From contig DATBZF010000018.1 of NCBI GenBank assembly GCA_036513315.1, positions 1-64,000 on the forward strand: 64,000 bases of DNA. Direction: 5' to 3'. The position numbers and the translations under genes were made by a program. The notes under the pieces are model-generated. The model saw nothing but the letters and a program-made list of their open reading frames with translations, searched no databases and was not told where the DNA came from. Shown one piece after another: positions 18,966-28,125 of the stretch. Position 1 is the first letter of the stretch, and each line of letters starts with the position of its first letter. The stretch comes from Roseiarcus sp036513315 (GTDB taxonomy: Bacteria; Pseudomonadota; Alphaproteobacteria; Rhizobiales; Beijerinckiaceae).

Positions 18966-20366
18966 ATGCTGCATGAAGATCGCCTGTTTCCGACCGATCC
19001 AACAACCCGCGCTATCGCGCGCCGTCTCTACGCCGATGTGCGCGATCTGCCGATCATCTCGCCGCACGGCCATACGGACCCGCGTTGGTTCGCGGAGAAT
19101 CAGCCTTTTGCCGATCCCGCGCAATTGTTCGTCACGCCCGACCACTACGTATTCCGGATGCTCTATAGCCAGGGCGTTCGCCTGGAGGATCTTGGCGTCC
19201 CGCACGCCGACGGCGTCGCCAAGGAGATTGATCCGCGCCGAGTCTGGCGGCTATTCGCGCAGCACTACCGGCTGTTTGCCGGCACGCCGACGCGCCTTTG
19301 GCTTGATCATGCGTTCCTGACCCTGTTTGGCCTCGAAGAGCGCCTTTGCGCCGACAACGCTGATCGACACTACGATATCATCGCCGAAAATCTGCGGAAG
19401 CCGGAATTCCGGCCGCGCGCTTTATTCGAAAAGTTCAACATCGAAGTTCTCGCAACGACCGAAAGCGCGCTCGACGACCTGCGCTGGCATCGCATGATTC
19501 GCGACTCCGATTGGGTCGGGCGCATCGTCACCACCTATCGGCCGGACGCCGTCGTCGACCCGCAATTTCCGGGCTTTCGTGAGAACGTCGCGCAGCTCGG
19601 CGCCATCGCCGGAGAAGATGCGACGACCTGGGCCGGTTACCTCGCCGCGCATCGCAAGCGTCGCGACTATTTCAAGCTCCATGGCGCGACCGCCACCGAT
19701 CATGGCCATCCGAGCGCGGCCACTGCCGATCTTGCGCCCGCCGCGGCCGAGGCTCTTTTCGCGCGCGTACTCGCGCCCGAGGTCTCAGACGCCGACGCCG
19801 AATTGTTTCGCGCCCACATGCTCACCCAAATGGCGGCGATGAGCCTGGATGATGGTCTGGTCATGCAGATCCATCCGGGTTCGTTCCGCAACCATAACCC
19901 GCTTGTGCATCGGCAGTTCGGCCGCGACAAAGGCGCCGACATTCCCACGGCCACCGATTATGTACATGCGCTGAAACCTTTGCTTGACCGTTTCGGCAAT
20001 GAGCGCTCGCTGACCATCATTCTGTTCACGCTCGACGAGGCCGCCTATTCGCGTGAACTCGCGCCGCTCGCCGGACATTATCCTGCGCTGCGGCTGGGAC
20101 CGCCGTGGTGGTTCTTCGATTCGGTCGCCGGCATGCGTCGTTTCCGCGACGCAACGACCGAGACCGCGGGGTTCTTCAATACTGTCGGGTTCAATGACGA
20201 TACGCGCGCCTTTCCCTCGATTCCGGCTCGTCACGATGTCGCGCGGCGGGTCGATTGCGCTGCGCTTGCCGAACTCGTCGCGACGCATCAGCTTGATGAG
20301 GACGAGGCGCATGATCTGGCGTATGATCTCGCCTATCGGCTGGCTAAAGCCGCATATCGCTTGTGA
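18966..20366 (+). CDS. uxaC: Glucuronate isomerase
   Basis: A 466-residue cytoplasmic uronate isomerase (amidohydrolase fold) that converts D-glucuronate to D-fructuronate or D-galacturonate to D-tagaturonate. The N-terminal SPHGHTDPRWF carries the HxH metal motif. LWLDHAFLTLFG, MQIHPGSFRNHN and the C-terminal DDTRAFPSIPARHDVARRVDC all match UxaC. The ATG at 18966 gives the normal family length. No uxaB, uxuA, uxuB or uronate transporter gene is adjacent, so the pathway would have to be completed elsewhere. pepN lies 72 bp upstream on the same strand. Confidence 0.93.
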   Translation: MLHEDRLFPTDPTTRAIARRLYADVRDLPIISPHGHTDPRWFAENQPFADPAQLFVTPDHYVFRMLYSQGVRLEDLGVPHADGVAKEIDPRRVWRLFAQHYRLFAGTPTRLWLDHAFLTLFGLEERLCADNADRHYDIIAENLRKPEFRPRALFEKFNIEVLATTESALDDLRWHRMIRDSDWVGRIVTTYRPDAVVDPQFPGFRENVAQLGAIAGEDATTWAGYLAAHRKRRDYFKLHGATATDHGHPSAATADLAPAAAEALFARVLAPEVSDADAELFRAHMLTQMAAMSLDDGLVMQIHPGSFRNHNPLVHRQFGRDKGADIPTATDYVHALKPLLDRFGNERSLTIILFTLDEAAYSRELAPLAGHYPALRLGPPWWFFDSVAGMRRFRDATTETAGFFNTVGFNDDTRAFPSIPARHDVARRVDCAALAELVATHQLDEDEAHDLAYDLAYRLAKAAYRL

Positions 20367-20431
20367 CAGGGCGATGGCTGATTGCGCAACTTGCGCGACC
20401 TTGCGCGCTTCCGTGAGATCGGCAGGGTCGC

Positions 20432-20457
20432 TCCCTCGGCCGAGCCGGGGCGAGGGA
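20432..20457. terminator. Hairpin downstream of uxaC
   Basis: TCCCTCG and CGAGGGA form a perfect 7-bp stem around a 12-base loop. The left arm and loop contain the palindrome CTCGGCCGAG. It lies 65 bp after the uxaC stop and has no T-run. It could be a weak terminator or one copy of a dispersed palindromic repeat. Confidence 0.35.
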
Positions 20458-20583
20458 ACATTGTCGTCCGGCCTGAGTTTATCGCAGCGCCGATCGACGG
20501 ATGTCTGATATGAAGGACGTCAGCCGCTTACTCGGCGCTAAAGTCGTTTTTCGGCGTGACGGCCTTTGATCGGGAAGAGCGAC

Positions 20584-20604
20584 ATGGCGCGTGAGCACAT
20601 ATGA
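20584..20604 (+). other. Six-codon leader ORF overlapping the GH13 start
   Basis: ATG at 20584 follows GGGAAGAG and encodes MAREHI. Its TGA (20602-20604) overlaps the ATG of the GH13 gene (20601). The better ribosome site belongs to this tiny frame, so GH13 could be translated by re-initiation. This is an inference from spacing only. Confidence 0.3.
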
Positions 20605-22214
20605 CGACTTTCACAGAAGTCTCGAGCCTACGACCTGCGCTGTGGTGGCAATGCGGGGTAATCTATCAGATCTATCCGCGGTCGTTTCAGGACAGCAATG
20701 GGGATGGGATTGGCGATATCGAGGGAATCATCAGCAGACTCGACTATCTCGTGGATCTCGGCGTCGATGCGATCTGGATTTCTCCGATCTTCCCGTCGCC
20801 GATGGCGGATTTCGGTTACGACGTCTCCGACTATCTCGCCGTCGATCCAATTTTCGGCGCCCTGGAGACAATCGACCGTCTTATCGGCGAAGCGCATCGC
20901 CGGGGTCTCAAGATCATTCTGGACTATGTGCCCAACCACACTTCTGACCGCCATCCCTGGTTTGTCGAAAGTCGCGCATCGCGCGATAGTCCGAAGCGCG
21001 ATTGGTATATCTGGCATGACGCCAAGCCCGACCGTTCGGCGCCGACCAATTGGGTCGCCGAATTTGGCGGCAGTTCCTGGACCTGGGACGCGTCGACCGG
21101 GCAATTTTATTATCACGCGTTTCTTCGCGAACAGCCGGACCTGAACTGGCGAAATCCGGAAGTCGTCGCCGCCATGCTCGACGTGCTGCGCTTCTGGTTC
21201 GATCGGGGCGTTGACGGATTTCGCGTCGACGCCATCCATCATCTTATTGAGGACGCCGGCTTTACCGATAACCCGCCGAACCCAAATTGGCGCGAGGGAA
21301 TGTCGCCGGCGCGCCGTTTTCTGCTCACGCACACTTTGGACCAACCGGAGGTTCATCTCGCGATCGCAAAAATGCGCCGCGTTGCTGAGGAATATGGCGG
21401 CGATCGCCTGCTGGTCGGAGAAGCCTATCTGCCGATCGACCGGCTGGTGCTCTATTACGGCGCTGCGCTCGATGGCTTCCATCTTCCGTTCAACTTTCAC
21501 CTGCTGACGACGCCTTGGAATCCTGTCGCGATCGCTGCGCTTATCGAAGCTTATGAAGCGAAATTGCCGCGCGGCGGTTGGCCCAATTGGGTGCTGGGCA
21601 ATCACGACCGTTGGCGTCTGGCGACACGCATCGGAGGCGATCAGGCGCGTGTCGCAGCGATTCTGTTGCTCACGCTGCGCGGAACGCCGACGATGTATCA
21701 AGGCGACGAAATCGGCATGAGCAATGTGCCGATACCGGCGGATCGAATTCAGGACCCTTGGGAGAAGAACGTGCCTGGTCTTGGATTGGGCAGGGATCCG
21801 GTGCGCACGCCGATGCAATGGGATGCATCTGAGAACGCAGGCTTCAGCTCGGCAGAGCCCTGGCTGCCACTCAGCAACGATTTTGCAGACGTCAATGTCG
21901 CCACGCAAAGCGAAGAAGCAGGTTCGATTCTTTTCCTATATCGCGCGCTGCTGCGCCTACGCCGCGCCGAGCCGGCGCTCAGCATCGGAGATTATGCACC
22001 GTTCGCGGCCACAGATGAGATATTGGCCTATGAACGATCGCTCGGGTCGCGTCGATTGTTGATCATTCTCAATCTGACCAGCCGGTCGGCGCAAATTACG
22101 GGTCCCCGTTGCCGCGTACTGCTTTCGACGGGCTCCCGCCGCTCAGGCGAAGAGATGTCTGCGTCCATGATGATCCATCCGAATGAAGGTTTGGTGGCCG
22201 AATTCGCCGCTTGA
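20601..22214 (+). CDS. GH13 alpha-glucosidase
   Basis: A 537-residue cytoplasmic alpha-amylase-family enzyme, with no signal peptide. The opening WWQCGVIYQIYPRSFQDSNG and the length match the alpha-glucosidase/oligo-1,6-glucosidase/trehalose-active branch. The family regions are present: DYVPNH, GVDGFRVDAIHHL with nucleophile Asp210, VGEAYL with acid/base Glu274, and LGNHDR with Asp336. It probably hydrolyses small alpha-glucosides such as maltose, isomaltose or trehalose-related sugars; the bond cannot be fixed from sequence. It converges on a GH15 gene, suggesting a small intracellular alpha-glucoside locus. Confidence 0.9.
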   Translation: MTTFTEVSSLRPALWWQCGVIYQIYPRSFQDSNGDGIGDIEGIISRLDYLVDLGVDAIWISPIFPSPMADFGYDVSDYLAVDPIFGALETIDRLIGEAHRRGLKIILDYVPNHTSDRHPWFVESRASRDSPKRDWYIWHDAKPDRSAPTNWVAEFGGSSWTWDASTGQFYYHAFLREQPDLNWRNPEVVAAMLDVLRFWFDRGVDGFRVDAIHHLIEDAGFTDNPPNPNWREGMSPARRFLLTHTLDQPEVHLAIAKMRRVAEEYGGDRLLVGEAYLPIDRLVLYYGAALDGFHLPFNFHLLTTPWNPVAIAALIEAYEAKLPRGGWPNWVLGNHDRWRLATRIGGDQARVAAILLLTLRGTPTMYQGDEIGMSNVPIPADRIQDPWEKNVPGLGLGRDPVRTPMQWDASENAGFSSAEPWLPLSNDFADVNVATQSEEAGSILFLYRALLRLRRAEPALSIGDYAPFAATDEILAYERSLGSRRLLIILNLTSRSAQITGPRCRVLLSTGSRRSGEEMSASMMIHPNEGLVAEFAA

Positions 22215-22269
22215 TTCTGTCCTCGCGTTTCGGATGCAGGGGCCGCCCGTTTCCGGGACCAACCCCGTT

Positions 22270-24084
22270 TCAAGACGGTTCCGCCTCGCCGGCCGCGCTG
22301 GCTCGCTGATGAACCGGGCCGCCGGCGCTGACGAGATTGTGCGCCGTATTGACCAGGGCCAGATGCGACAGAGCTTGGGGAAAATTCCCCAGTTGTCGTT
22401 TCGCCGACGCATCGTATTGTTCCGCCAGCAGACCAACGTCGTTGCGCAGCGAAAGAAGCCTTTCAAACAATTCCCGCGCCTCGTCATAGCGACCCAGCAG
22501 GACGTAATTGTCAGCGAGCCAGAACGTGCAGGCCAGGAATGATCCCTCACCGGGAGGAAGGCCGTCGATTAGGTTTCCCGTGTCGTAGCGAAGCACAAAG
22601 CCGTCGCGCAAGAGATCGCGTTCGATCGCCGCCACCGTGCCGCGTACGCGCGGATCCTCAGCGGGAAGAAAGCCGACCATCGCGATCATCAGCAGGCTGG
22701 CGTCAACCGCCGTCGCGCCATAGGACTGGACAAAGGAATTTTGTGTGGGATCGAACCCCCGATCGCAGACTTGCCGATGGATTGTATCGCGGACGGCGCG
22801 CCAGCGGTCTAACGGCCCCTCCAGCCGAAATTCCTCCGCCGAGCGCACAATGCGGTCGAAGGCGACCCAGGCCATGACCTTGGAATGGGTGAAATGTCTG
22901 CGGCCGCCGCGAACCTCCCAGATTCCATCGTCGGGCTGCTCCCATATCGTCTCAAGATGGCCGACGAGCGCGCATTCCAGCGCCCAGCCTGCTTCTTCCG
23001 GCGCGAGGCCGGCTTTGCGGGCGACGTAGAGTGCGTCGAGCACCTCGCCGTAAACGTCGAGTTGTATCTGCCCGGCCGCCGCGTTGCCGATGCGCACCGG
23101 CGCAGATCCTTCATAGCCCGGCAGCCATGATATTTCGAATTCCGTCAACCGGCGTTCGCCCGCCACGCCGTACATGATCTGTAAGTCGTCAGGACTGCCG
23201 GCGACCGCGCGCAGCAGCCATTCGCGCCACGCGCGCGCCTCGTCGAGAAAGCCGGCGCCGATCAGCGCATAAAGCGTGAATGTGGCGTCGCGAAGCCAAC
23301 AGAATCGATAGTCCCAGTTGCGCGGTCCGCCCAATTTTTCAGGCAGAGAAGTCGTTCCGGCTGCGACGATGCCGCCGGTTTCCCGATGGGCCAGGCATTT
23401 AAGGGTTAGCAACGATCGAAGCACCGCTTCGGACCATTCGGCGGGCGCCTTGAATGGGACCTTCCACTCCAGCCAGAAGGCTTCTACCTCGCCGAGGGCG
23501 TCGGTCGCATGTATGGGCGGCGGCGCTGGGCGAAACGACGGCGTCCAACTCAAGATAAAGCTGATCTCCTCGCCGGCGCTGACGTCAAAGGCTCCGACGG
23601 TGCGCCAATCCTCTCCAACGAGGGGAATTGGCGTATCGAGCAGCAGCCTGTCTGGGCCGGCGGCGAACTGAAGCCGCCCGTCTTCCCGGCGCGCTACCCA
23701 GGGCGCGACAGAGCCATATTCAAAGCGAACGACGAGTTCGGTGCGCACCGATACTTTCCCGCGTATCCCTCTGACCAGCCGCACGACATCCGAAATCCCG
23801 TCGCGACGACTGATGAAGTCGATCACCGATATGGCGCCGGCGTCGGTTTCAAAATCGGTTTCCAAAACCAGAGTGTCGCCGCGATAGCGGCGGGTCACGC
23901 GCGCTTCCTTCTCGGTGGGCCCGATCAACCAGCGCCCGTGACTTGGATTTCCAAGAAGCGCTGCAAAGCAAGCGGCGCTATCGAACCGCGGCAGCCCCAG
24001 CCAGTCGATAGAGCCGTCGCGTCCGACGAGCGCGATGGTCTCGCAATTGCCGATAATGGCGTAGTCTTCGATCAGGCTCGGCAT
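22270..24084 (-). CDS. GH15 glucoamylase/trehalase-like protein
   Basis: A 604-residue cytoplasmic GH15 enzyme with an N-terminal beta-sandwich (about 1-220) and an alpha/alpha barrel. NWDYRFCWLRDATFTL is diagnostic. The proposed general acid is Glu390 in IWEVRG and the base Glu555 in LAEQYD. Members of this layout hydrolyse alpha-1,4-glucans or trehalose; the actinobacterial GH15 trehalases are relatives, so trehalose is a real alternative substrate. The ATG at 24084 (MPSLIEDYAIIGN) is the family-typical start and follows GGAG; 44 open upstream codons are not conserved-looking. It converges on the GH13 gene. Confidence 0.9.
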   Translation of the reverse strand: MPSLIEDYAIIGNCETIALVGRDGSIDWLGLPRFDSAACFAALLGNPSHGRWLIGPTEKEARVTRRYRGDTLVLETDFETDAGAISVIDFISRRDGISDVVRLVRGIRGKVSVRTELVVRFEYGSVAPWVARREDGRLQFAAGPDRLLLDTPIPLVGEDWRTVGAFDVSAGEEISFILSWTPSFRPAPPPIHATDALGEVEAFWLEWKVPFKAPAEWSEAVLRSLLTLKCLAHRETGGIVAAGTTSLPEKLGGPRNWDYRFCWLRDATFTLYALIGAGFLDEARAWREWLLRAVAGSPDDLQIMYGVAGERRLTEFEISWLPGYEGSAPVRIGNAAAGQIQLDVYGEVLDALYVARKAGLAPEEAGWALECALVGHLETIWEQPDDGIWEVRGGRRHFTHSKVMAWVAFDRIVRSAEEFRLEGPLDRWRAVRDTIHRQVCDRGFDPTQNSFVQSYGATAVDASLLMIAMVGFLPAEDPRVRGTVAAIERDLLRDGFVLRYDTGNLIDGLPPGEGSFLACTFWLADNYVLLGRYDEARELFERLLSLRNDVGLLAEQYDASAKRQLGNFPQALSHLALVNTAHNLVSAGGPVHQRASAAGEAEPS

Positions 24085-24400
24085 GGGGCTCCGATAATCG
24101 TCGTTTGCGAGCGATGGCTGTCGCGACCGAGCATACGCCAGTTCCGTGTCTTCTGCTGTCGGGGCCAAGCGGCGGCGCCCAATGCGCCGGGGCGCCGCTG
24201 GCTCCCCGAATTCCACAAAAAAACACGAGCATTTATCGAATGCTTAAGCCGCTTCCGACGGCGCCATCCAAATTCGATATTTTTTGTCAACCCTTCATTA
24301 ATCTCTGGACAAAGATTCATACAAGGATTCTTATCAAGTTGATTCGGTGTGGTGCGGCACATTTCACCGGGTCGCCGCTGATAGGAATGAGGGGGCCATA
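24085..24400. promoter_or_regulatory. Divergent intergenic region between GH15 and the PleC-like kinase
   Basis: These 316 bp carry no convincing gene. The stretch 24221-24345 is clearly AT-richer than its surroundings, as expected for promoters of two divergent genes. It contains a short inverted repeat AGCATT-N5-AATGCT (24228-24244). No canonical TTAA-N7-TTAA CtrA box is visible. GAGGGGG just before 24401 is the ribosome site of the kinase. Confidence 0.45.
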
Positions 24401-26737
24401 ATGGCGCGTGCGAACGCGGCCGCCGAGGACGTGCGTGCTGTTGCATGGCGCGATCTCGCCAAGTCGATCACACAACCGTTGAATGATAGCGCTGGCGCGC
24501 GCTCGTTGAGCTTCGAGCCTTGGCTTCGATACCTGATCCCCGCCATCGCTCTTCTATTCCTGGTCCTCCTGGCGCTTGCGGCGGTCAGCCACATCCGATC
24601 TGAGCGTCATCGTGCGATCGATGCCGCCGCGCGCGAGGTCGATCTTCGCGCTTCCGTCCTCGCGATGAGTCTCAATCAGGCGCTTTCGGCCGAACCTAAC
24701 CAGACTCCCGTCGATTTGCTCCACAAAGTTCTCGACGCCGGTCCCGAATTGCAGGTCGGCGAAGTTACGCTGGCTGACGCTGACGGTCAGATATTGGCGA
24801 GCGAGCCTCCCGCGAACGATGCGCCGTCAACGCTCAACGCCCGACTCGGCGTGAGCGAGCCGCTTACGACGTTTGCGGAAAAGGCGGGGGTGCTGCGTAT
24901 TGAAGCAGCCAATGGCGAGGACGAACTGGCGACAGTTCGCAATTTGCGTCCGCCGCTCGGGCAAATGGCCCTCACGATGCGGATCGGCGCGTTGCTTGAG
25001 CCATGGCGTGAGGCGGCGCTGATAACCGCATTGCTCCTGGCCTCCACCACAGTCGTTCTGATCGGGGCCACCGCGGCCTACATCACCCAGATCAAGCGTA
25101 GTCGGGAGAGAGAACGGGTCGCGCGCCGCGCGCGAACGCGCGTCGACATGGCGCTCAATCGCGGCCGATGCGGGCTGTGGGACTGGGATCTCGCGAGAGG
25201 GCGGATTCATTGGTCGCGATCGATGTACGAGCTTCTGGGCATGCCCGTTCCCCTTGAGTTCCTGTCGTTCGGTGACTTGCAAAAAATGGTTCATCCGGAC
25301 GATGACGATCTTGCCACGATCGCGAAACTGGCCGTGGAAGGCCAGAACCAGACGATGGACCACGAGTTTCGCATCCGCAACGCGGCGGGTGAATGGATTT
25401 GGCTGAGAGCGCGCGCCGAACTCGTTGAGGACAGCCCGAGCGCCGGCAGGCATCTTGTCGGCATCGCTGTCGACATCACCGAGCAAAAGAATCTCGCCGA
25501 AACCTCAGTCTTGGCGGACCAGCGGTTGCGCGAAGCAATCGAAGCGATTTCGGAAGCCTTCGTCCTGTGGGACTCGTCGAACCGTCTTGTTCTATGTAAC
25601 TCAAAATATCAACGACTCCACAATCTGCCGCCTGAAAGCACACGTCCCGGCGCGCCTTACGCGGAATTGGCGGCCAGAGGGGCGGCGCCCCTTGTCGACA
25701 GCGAAATACTCATCAACGCAAAGGGACCGGCGCGGCCCGAGTCCCCCGCCAGGACCTATGAGGCGCGTTTGACCGATGGACGCTGGCTGCAGGTCAACGA
25801 GCGGCGAACCGGGGACGGCGGCTACGTCTCGGTTGGCACGGACATTACGGCGCTGAAGCGGCACGAAGAACAGTTGATGGATTCCGAACGGCGCTTGTTG
25901 GCCACCGTCTCCGAACTGCGTCAGTCCCGCCAGTCGTTGGAAGCGCAGACTCAGCAGCTCGCCGATCTTGCCGAGCGTCACTTGGAACAAAAGGCGCGCG
26001 CAGAAATGGCGAACCGCGCCAAGGCCGAGTTCCTCGCCAATATGAGTCACGAATTGCGCACGCCGCTCAATGCGATCATCGGCTTTTCGGAAATGATGGA
26101 GCAGCAGACTTTTGGTCCATTGGGCTCGCCCAAATATCAGGATTACTGCTCCCATATCCACGAAAGCGGCCAGTATTTACTGCATGTCTTCTCCGATGTG
26201 CTGGACATGTCACGCCTTGAGGCGGGCCGCGTGCGCCTCAACAGAAGCGAGTTTGGCGTGGAAACGGCAATCAAGAACGCCATGCGCGACGTCGAGGCTG
26301 CCGCGCAAGCCAAAAACCTCGCGATCGAGGTCGACGTCAGCCCGGCCGAATCGATCCAAGCGGATCGCGAGGCCGTCGAGCGCATTCTGGTGACATTGTT
26401 GCGCAATGCGGTGAAGTTTACTCCCGATGGCGGCGCCATCAGCATTGGCGCGCAGGCCTTTGACGAACAGATTTACATCTATGTTGAAGATACCGGTCCG
26501 GGGATTGCGAGCGCCGACCTGTCGCGCCTCGGACGCCCTTTCGAGCAGGCCGATTTGACCCTCGCCAATGGAATGAAGGGTTCGGGTCTGGGGCTTGCGA
26601 TCGCCAATTCTCTTGTCGAACTGCATGGCGGGTCGCTGCGCATCAATTCCACCTTGGGCGAGGGCACGGTCGTCCTTGTCGCTCTACCTCGGTCGCCGAT
26701 TGTGCAGCGCTTCCTGTCGCTCGCAGACGTCGCCTGA
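24401..26737 (+). CDS. PAS-domain sensor histidine kinase, PleC-like
   Basis: A 778-residue inner-membrane kinase. Two membrane segments (about 45-67 and 212-235) flank a periplasmic sensor region of ~145 residues. Two PAS regions (about 255-360 and 375-490) and a coiled coil (about 490-545) lead to HisKA with phospho-acceptor His550 in MSHELRTPLNAIIGFSEMM. HATPase_c follows with the N box LLRNAVKFTPDG, EDTGPGI and GSGLGLAI. The HisKA flank FGPLGSPKYQDYC closely resembles the alphaproteobacterial PleC/PdhS group that acts on DivK-type regulators (inference). No receiver domain or cognate response regulator is adjacent. GAGGGGG sets the start. Confidence 0.9.
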   Translation: MARANAAAEDVRAVAWRDLAKSITQPLNDSAGARSLSFEPWLRYLIPAIALLFLVLLALAAVSHIRSERHRAIDAAAREVDLRASVLAMSLNQALSAEPNQTPVDLLHKVLDAGPELQVGEVTLADADGQILASEPPANDAPSTLNARLGVSEPLTTFAEKAGVLRIEAANGEDELATVRNLRPPLGQMALTMRIGALLEPWREAALITALLLASTTVVLIGATAAYITQIKRSRERERVARRARTRVDMALNRGRCGLWDWDLARGRIHWSRSMYELLGMPVPLEFLSFGDLQKMVHPDDDDLATIAKLAVEGQNQTMDHEFRIRNAAGEWIWLRARAELVEDSPSAGRHLVGIAVDITEQKNLAETSVLADQRLREAIEAISEAFVLWDSSNRLVLCNSKYQRLHNLPPESTRPGAPYAELAARGAAPLVDSEILINAKGPARPESPARTYEARLTDGRWLQVNERRTGDGGYVSVGTDITALKRHEEQLMDSERRLLATVSELRQSRQSLEAQTQQLADLAERHLEQKARAEMANRAKAEFLANMSHELRTPLNAIIGFSEMMEQQTFGPLGSPKYQDYCSHIHESGQYLLHVFSDVLDMSRLEAGRVRLNRSEFGVETAIKNAMRDVEAAAQAKNLAIEVDVSPAESIQADREAVERILVTLLRNAVKFTPDGGAISIGAQAFDEQIYIYVEDTGPGIASADLSRLGRPFEQADLTLANGMKGSGLGLAIANSLVELHGGSLRINSTLGEGTVVLVALPRSPIVQRFLSLADVA

Positions 26738-26754
26738 CGCGAAGGCGATCGGCA

Positions 26755-26776
26755 CGCCCGGGTCCACGGCCGGGCG
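26755..26776. terminator. Bidirectional hairpin between convergent genes
   Basis: CGCCCGG and CCGGGCG form a perfect 7-bp stem with an 8-base loop. It is 17 bp past the kinase stop and 10 bp past the MFS stop on the other strand, an ideal position for a shared terminator. It has no T-run on either strand. Confidence 0.5.
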
Positions 26777-26786
26777 GAAACCGACA

Positions 26787-28058
26787 TCAGTCGGAATTTC
26801 TTGGCAGCCTCCAAAATAAATAGGCTGCGGCCAAAATGCTCACCAATCCCAGCACGCTCAAAATCGTCGGTTCGCTCAGCCCCGCAAGCTTGAGCAGCAG
26901 GGTTGTCGCCAGCGAACCGGCGACCATATAAATGGCGTTCAGGGTATTGACGGCGCCGACCACCCGCGCGCGTCGATCTTCGCCAGCCCACGCTTGCACC
27001 GCGGCGAAAATCGGCACGACGAACAGACCGGACGCCGCCGACAACGCCAGAATATCGAAAACCAGATGCATGCCGATGGCGCTCGTGAAGAAATCGACAA
27101 GGCTGACTTCGCTCGTCGTGTTCGGCAACGCGCCGGTGGTAAGGCCGAGATCGACGAGGACGCCGGCCATCGCCAGCAGCAGGAACGGCGCGGGAGCGAG
27201 CTTAATGCGGCCGTGAGCGATGATTGCGGCGAGCAGGGATCCGATGGCGATGCCGATCGCGAAGAAGAGATTGATCGCCGTCTCGACCTCGACGCCAGCG
27301 CCGATGCGCGATTTGACGACCACCGGCACGATAGACAAGGTTACCGCGCCGACCAGCCAGAACCAGCTCACCGCGGCGGCGCCGACCCATTGACGGTCGT
27401 CGCGCTTAAGTTCACGCAGGATGTCGCCGGTGGACGCGAACAGGTTGGGGTTTACTTTCAATCCGGGCGCGCCGACGCCGGTCGCTGGAATGAAGCACGA
27501 GGCGCCCCAGCAGGCGAGCCCCACCAGGAAGAGCTGCAAGGCGACGCTCCAGACCGCGCGTCCTTCGGCGGCGGCGAAGCCGCCCGCGATCAACCCACAA
27601 ATGATCGCAGCGAAAGTGGCGCCTTCGACGAGCGCATTGCCGGGCACAAGCTCTTCACGCCTGAGATGATCAGGCAAAATGCCGTATTTGATCGGGCCGA
27701 ATAATGCCGCAATGACGCCGAGGCCAAAAAGCGACAAATAGAGCAAAGGGAGCGACGAGAAATAAAAGCCGGCCGCTGCAACCAATTGTATGAATATCTC
27801 CGCGAACTTCAGCGATCTGGCGACGAGCGCCTTGTCGTGGGAATCGGCCAGTTCGCCGCCTAACGCCGACAGCAATATGGAAGGCAGAATGAAGATGCCG
27901 ATCGCCAGCGTGACTTTCGAGCCGACGTCACTGCCGCCGAAGCGAAACAGGATCAGCATCACCAGCATCTGGCGAACGAAATTATCGTTGAACGCTGAGA
28001 GGAACTGGCACCAGAACAACGGCGCAAACCGCCGCGAAGCCATCAATCCGCCGAACAT
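26787..28058 (-). CDS. LplT-like MFS transporter
   Basis: A 423-residue inner-membrane protein with about twelve helices. The start FLSAFNDNFVRQ and the loop LFGPIKYGILPDHL are hallmarks of the LplT lysophospholipid-flippase group. In many bacteria this domain is fused to PlsC-type acyltransferase and acyl-ACP synthetase domains. Here the protein ends directly after the last helix (WRLPRNSD), and no acyltransferase gene is adjacent. Lysophospholipid transport is inferred from family only. GGGAGG with the ATG at 28058 supports the start. Confidence 0.83.
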   Translation of the reverse strand: MFGGLMASRRFAPLFWCQFLSAFNDNFVRQMLVMLILFRFGGSDVGSKVTLAIGIFILPSILLSALGGELADSHDKALVARSLKFAEIFIQLVAAAGFYFSSLPLLYLSLFGLGVIAALFGPIKYGILPDHLRREELVPGNALVEGATFAAIICGLIAGGFAAAEGRAVWSVALQLFLVGLACWGASCFIPATGVGAPGLKVNPNLFASTGDILRELKRDDRQWVGAAAVSWFWLVGAVTLSIVPVVVKSRIGAGVEVETAINLFFAIGIAIGSLLAAIIAHGRIKLAPAPFLLLAMAGVLVDLGLTTGALPNTTSEVSLVDFFTSAIGMHLVFDILALSAASGLFVVPIFAAVQAWAGEDRRARVVGAVNTLNAIYMVAGSLATTLLLKLAGLSEPTILSVLGLVSILAAAYLFWRLPRNSD

Positions 28059-28125
28059 TCCGCCCCGCCTCCCGACGGCAGCACTGCTTCCACGCGCGTC
28101 ATTGCGGAATTATGACAATCGGCGG

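Noticed and set aside
17541..19205. 554-codon open frame opposite pepN and the uxaC start
   Set aside because: It spans two well-supported genes on the other strand and shows no protein family features.
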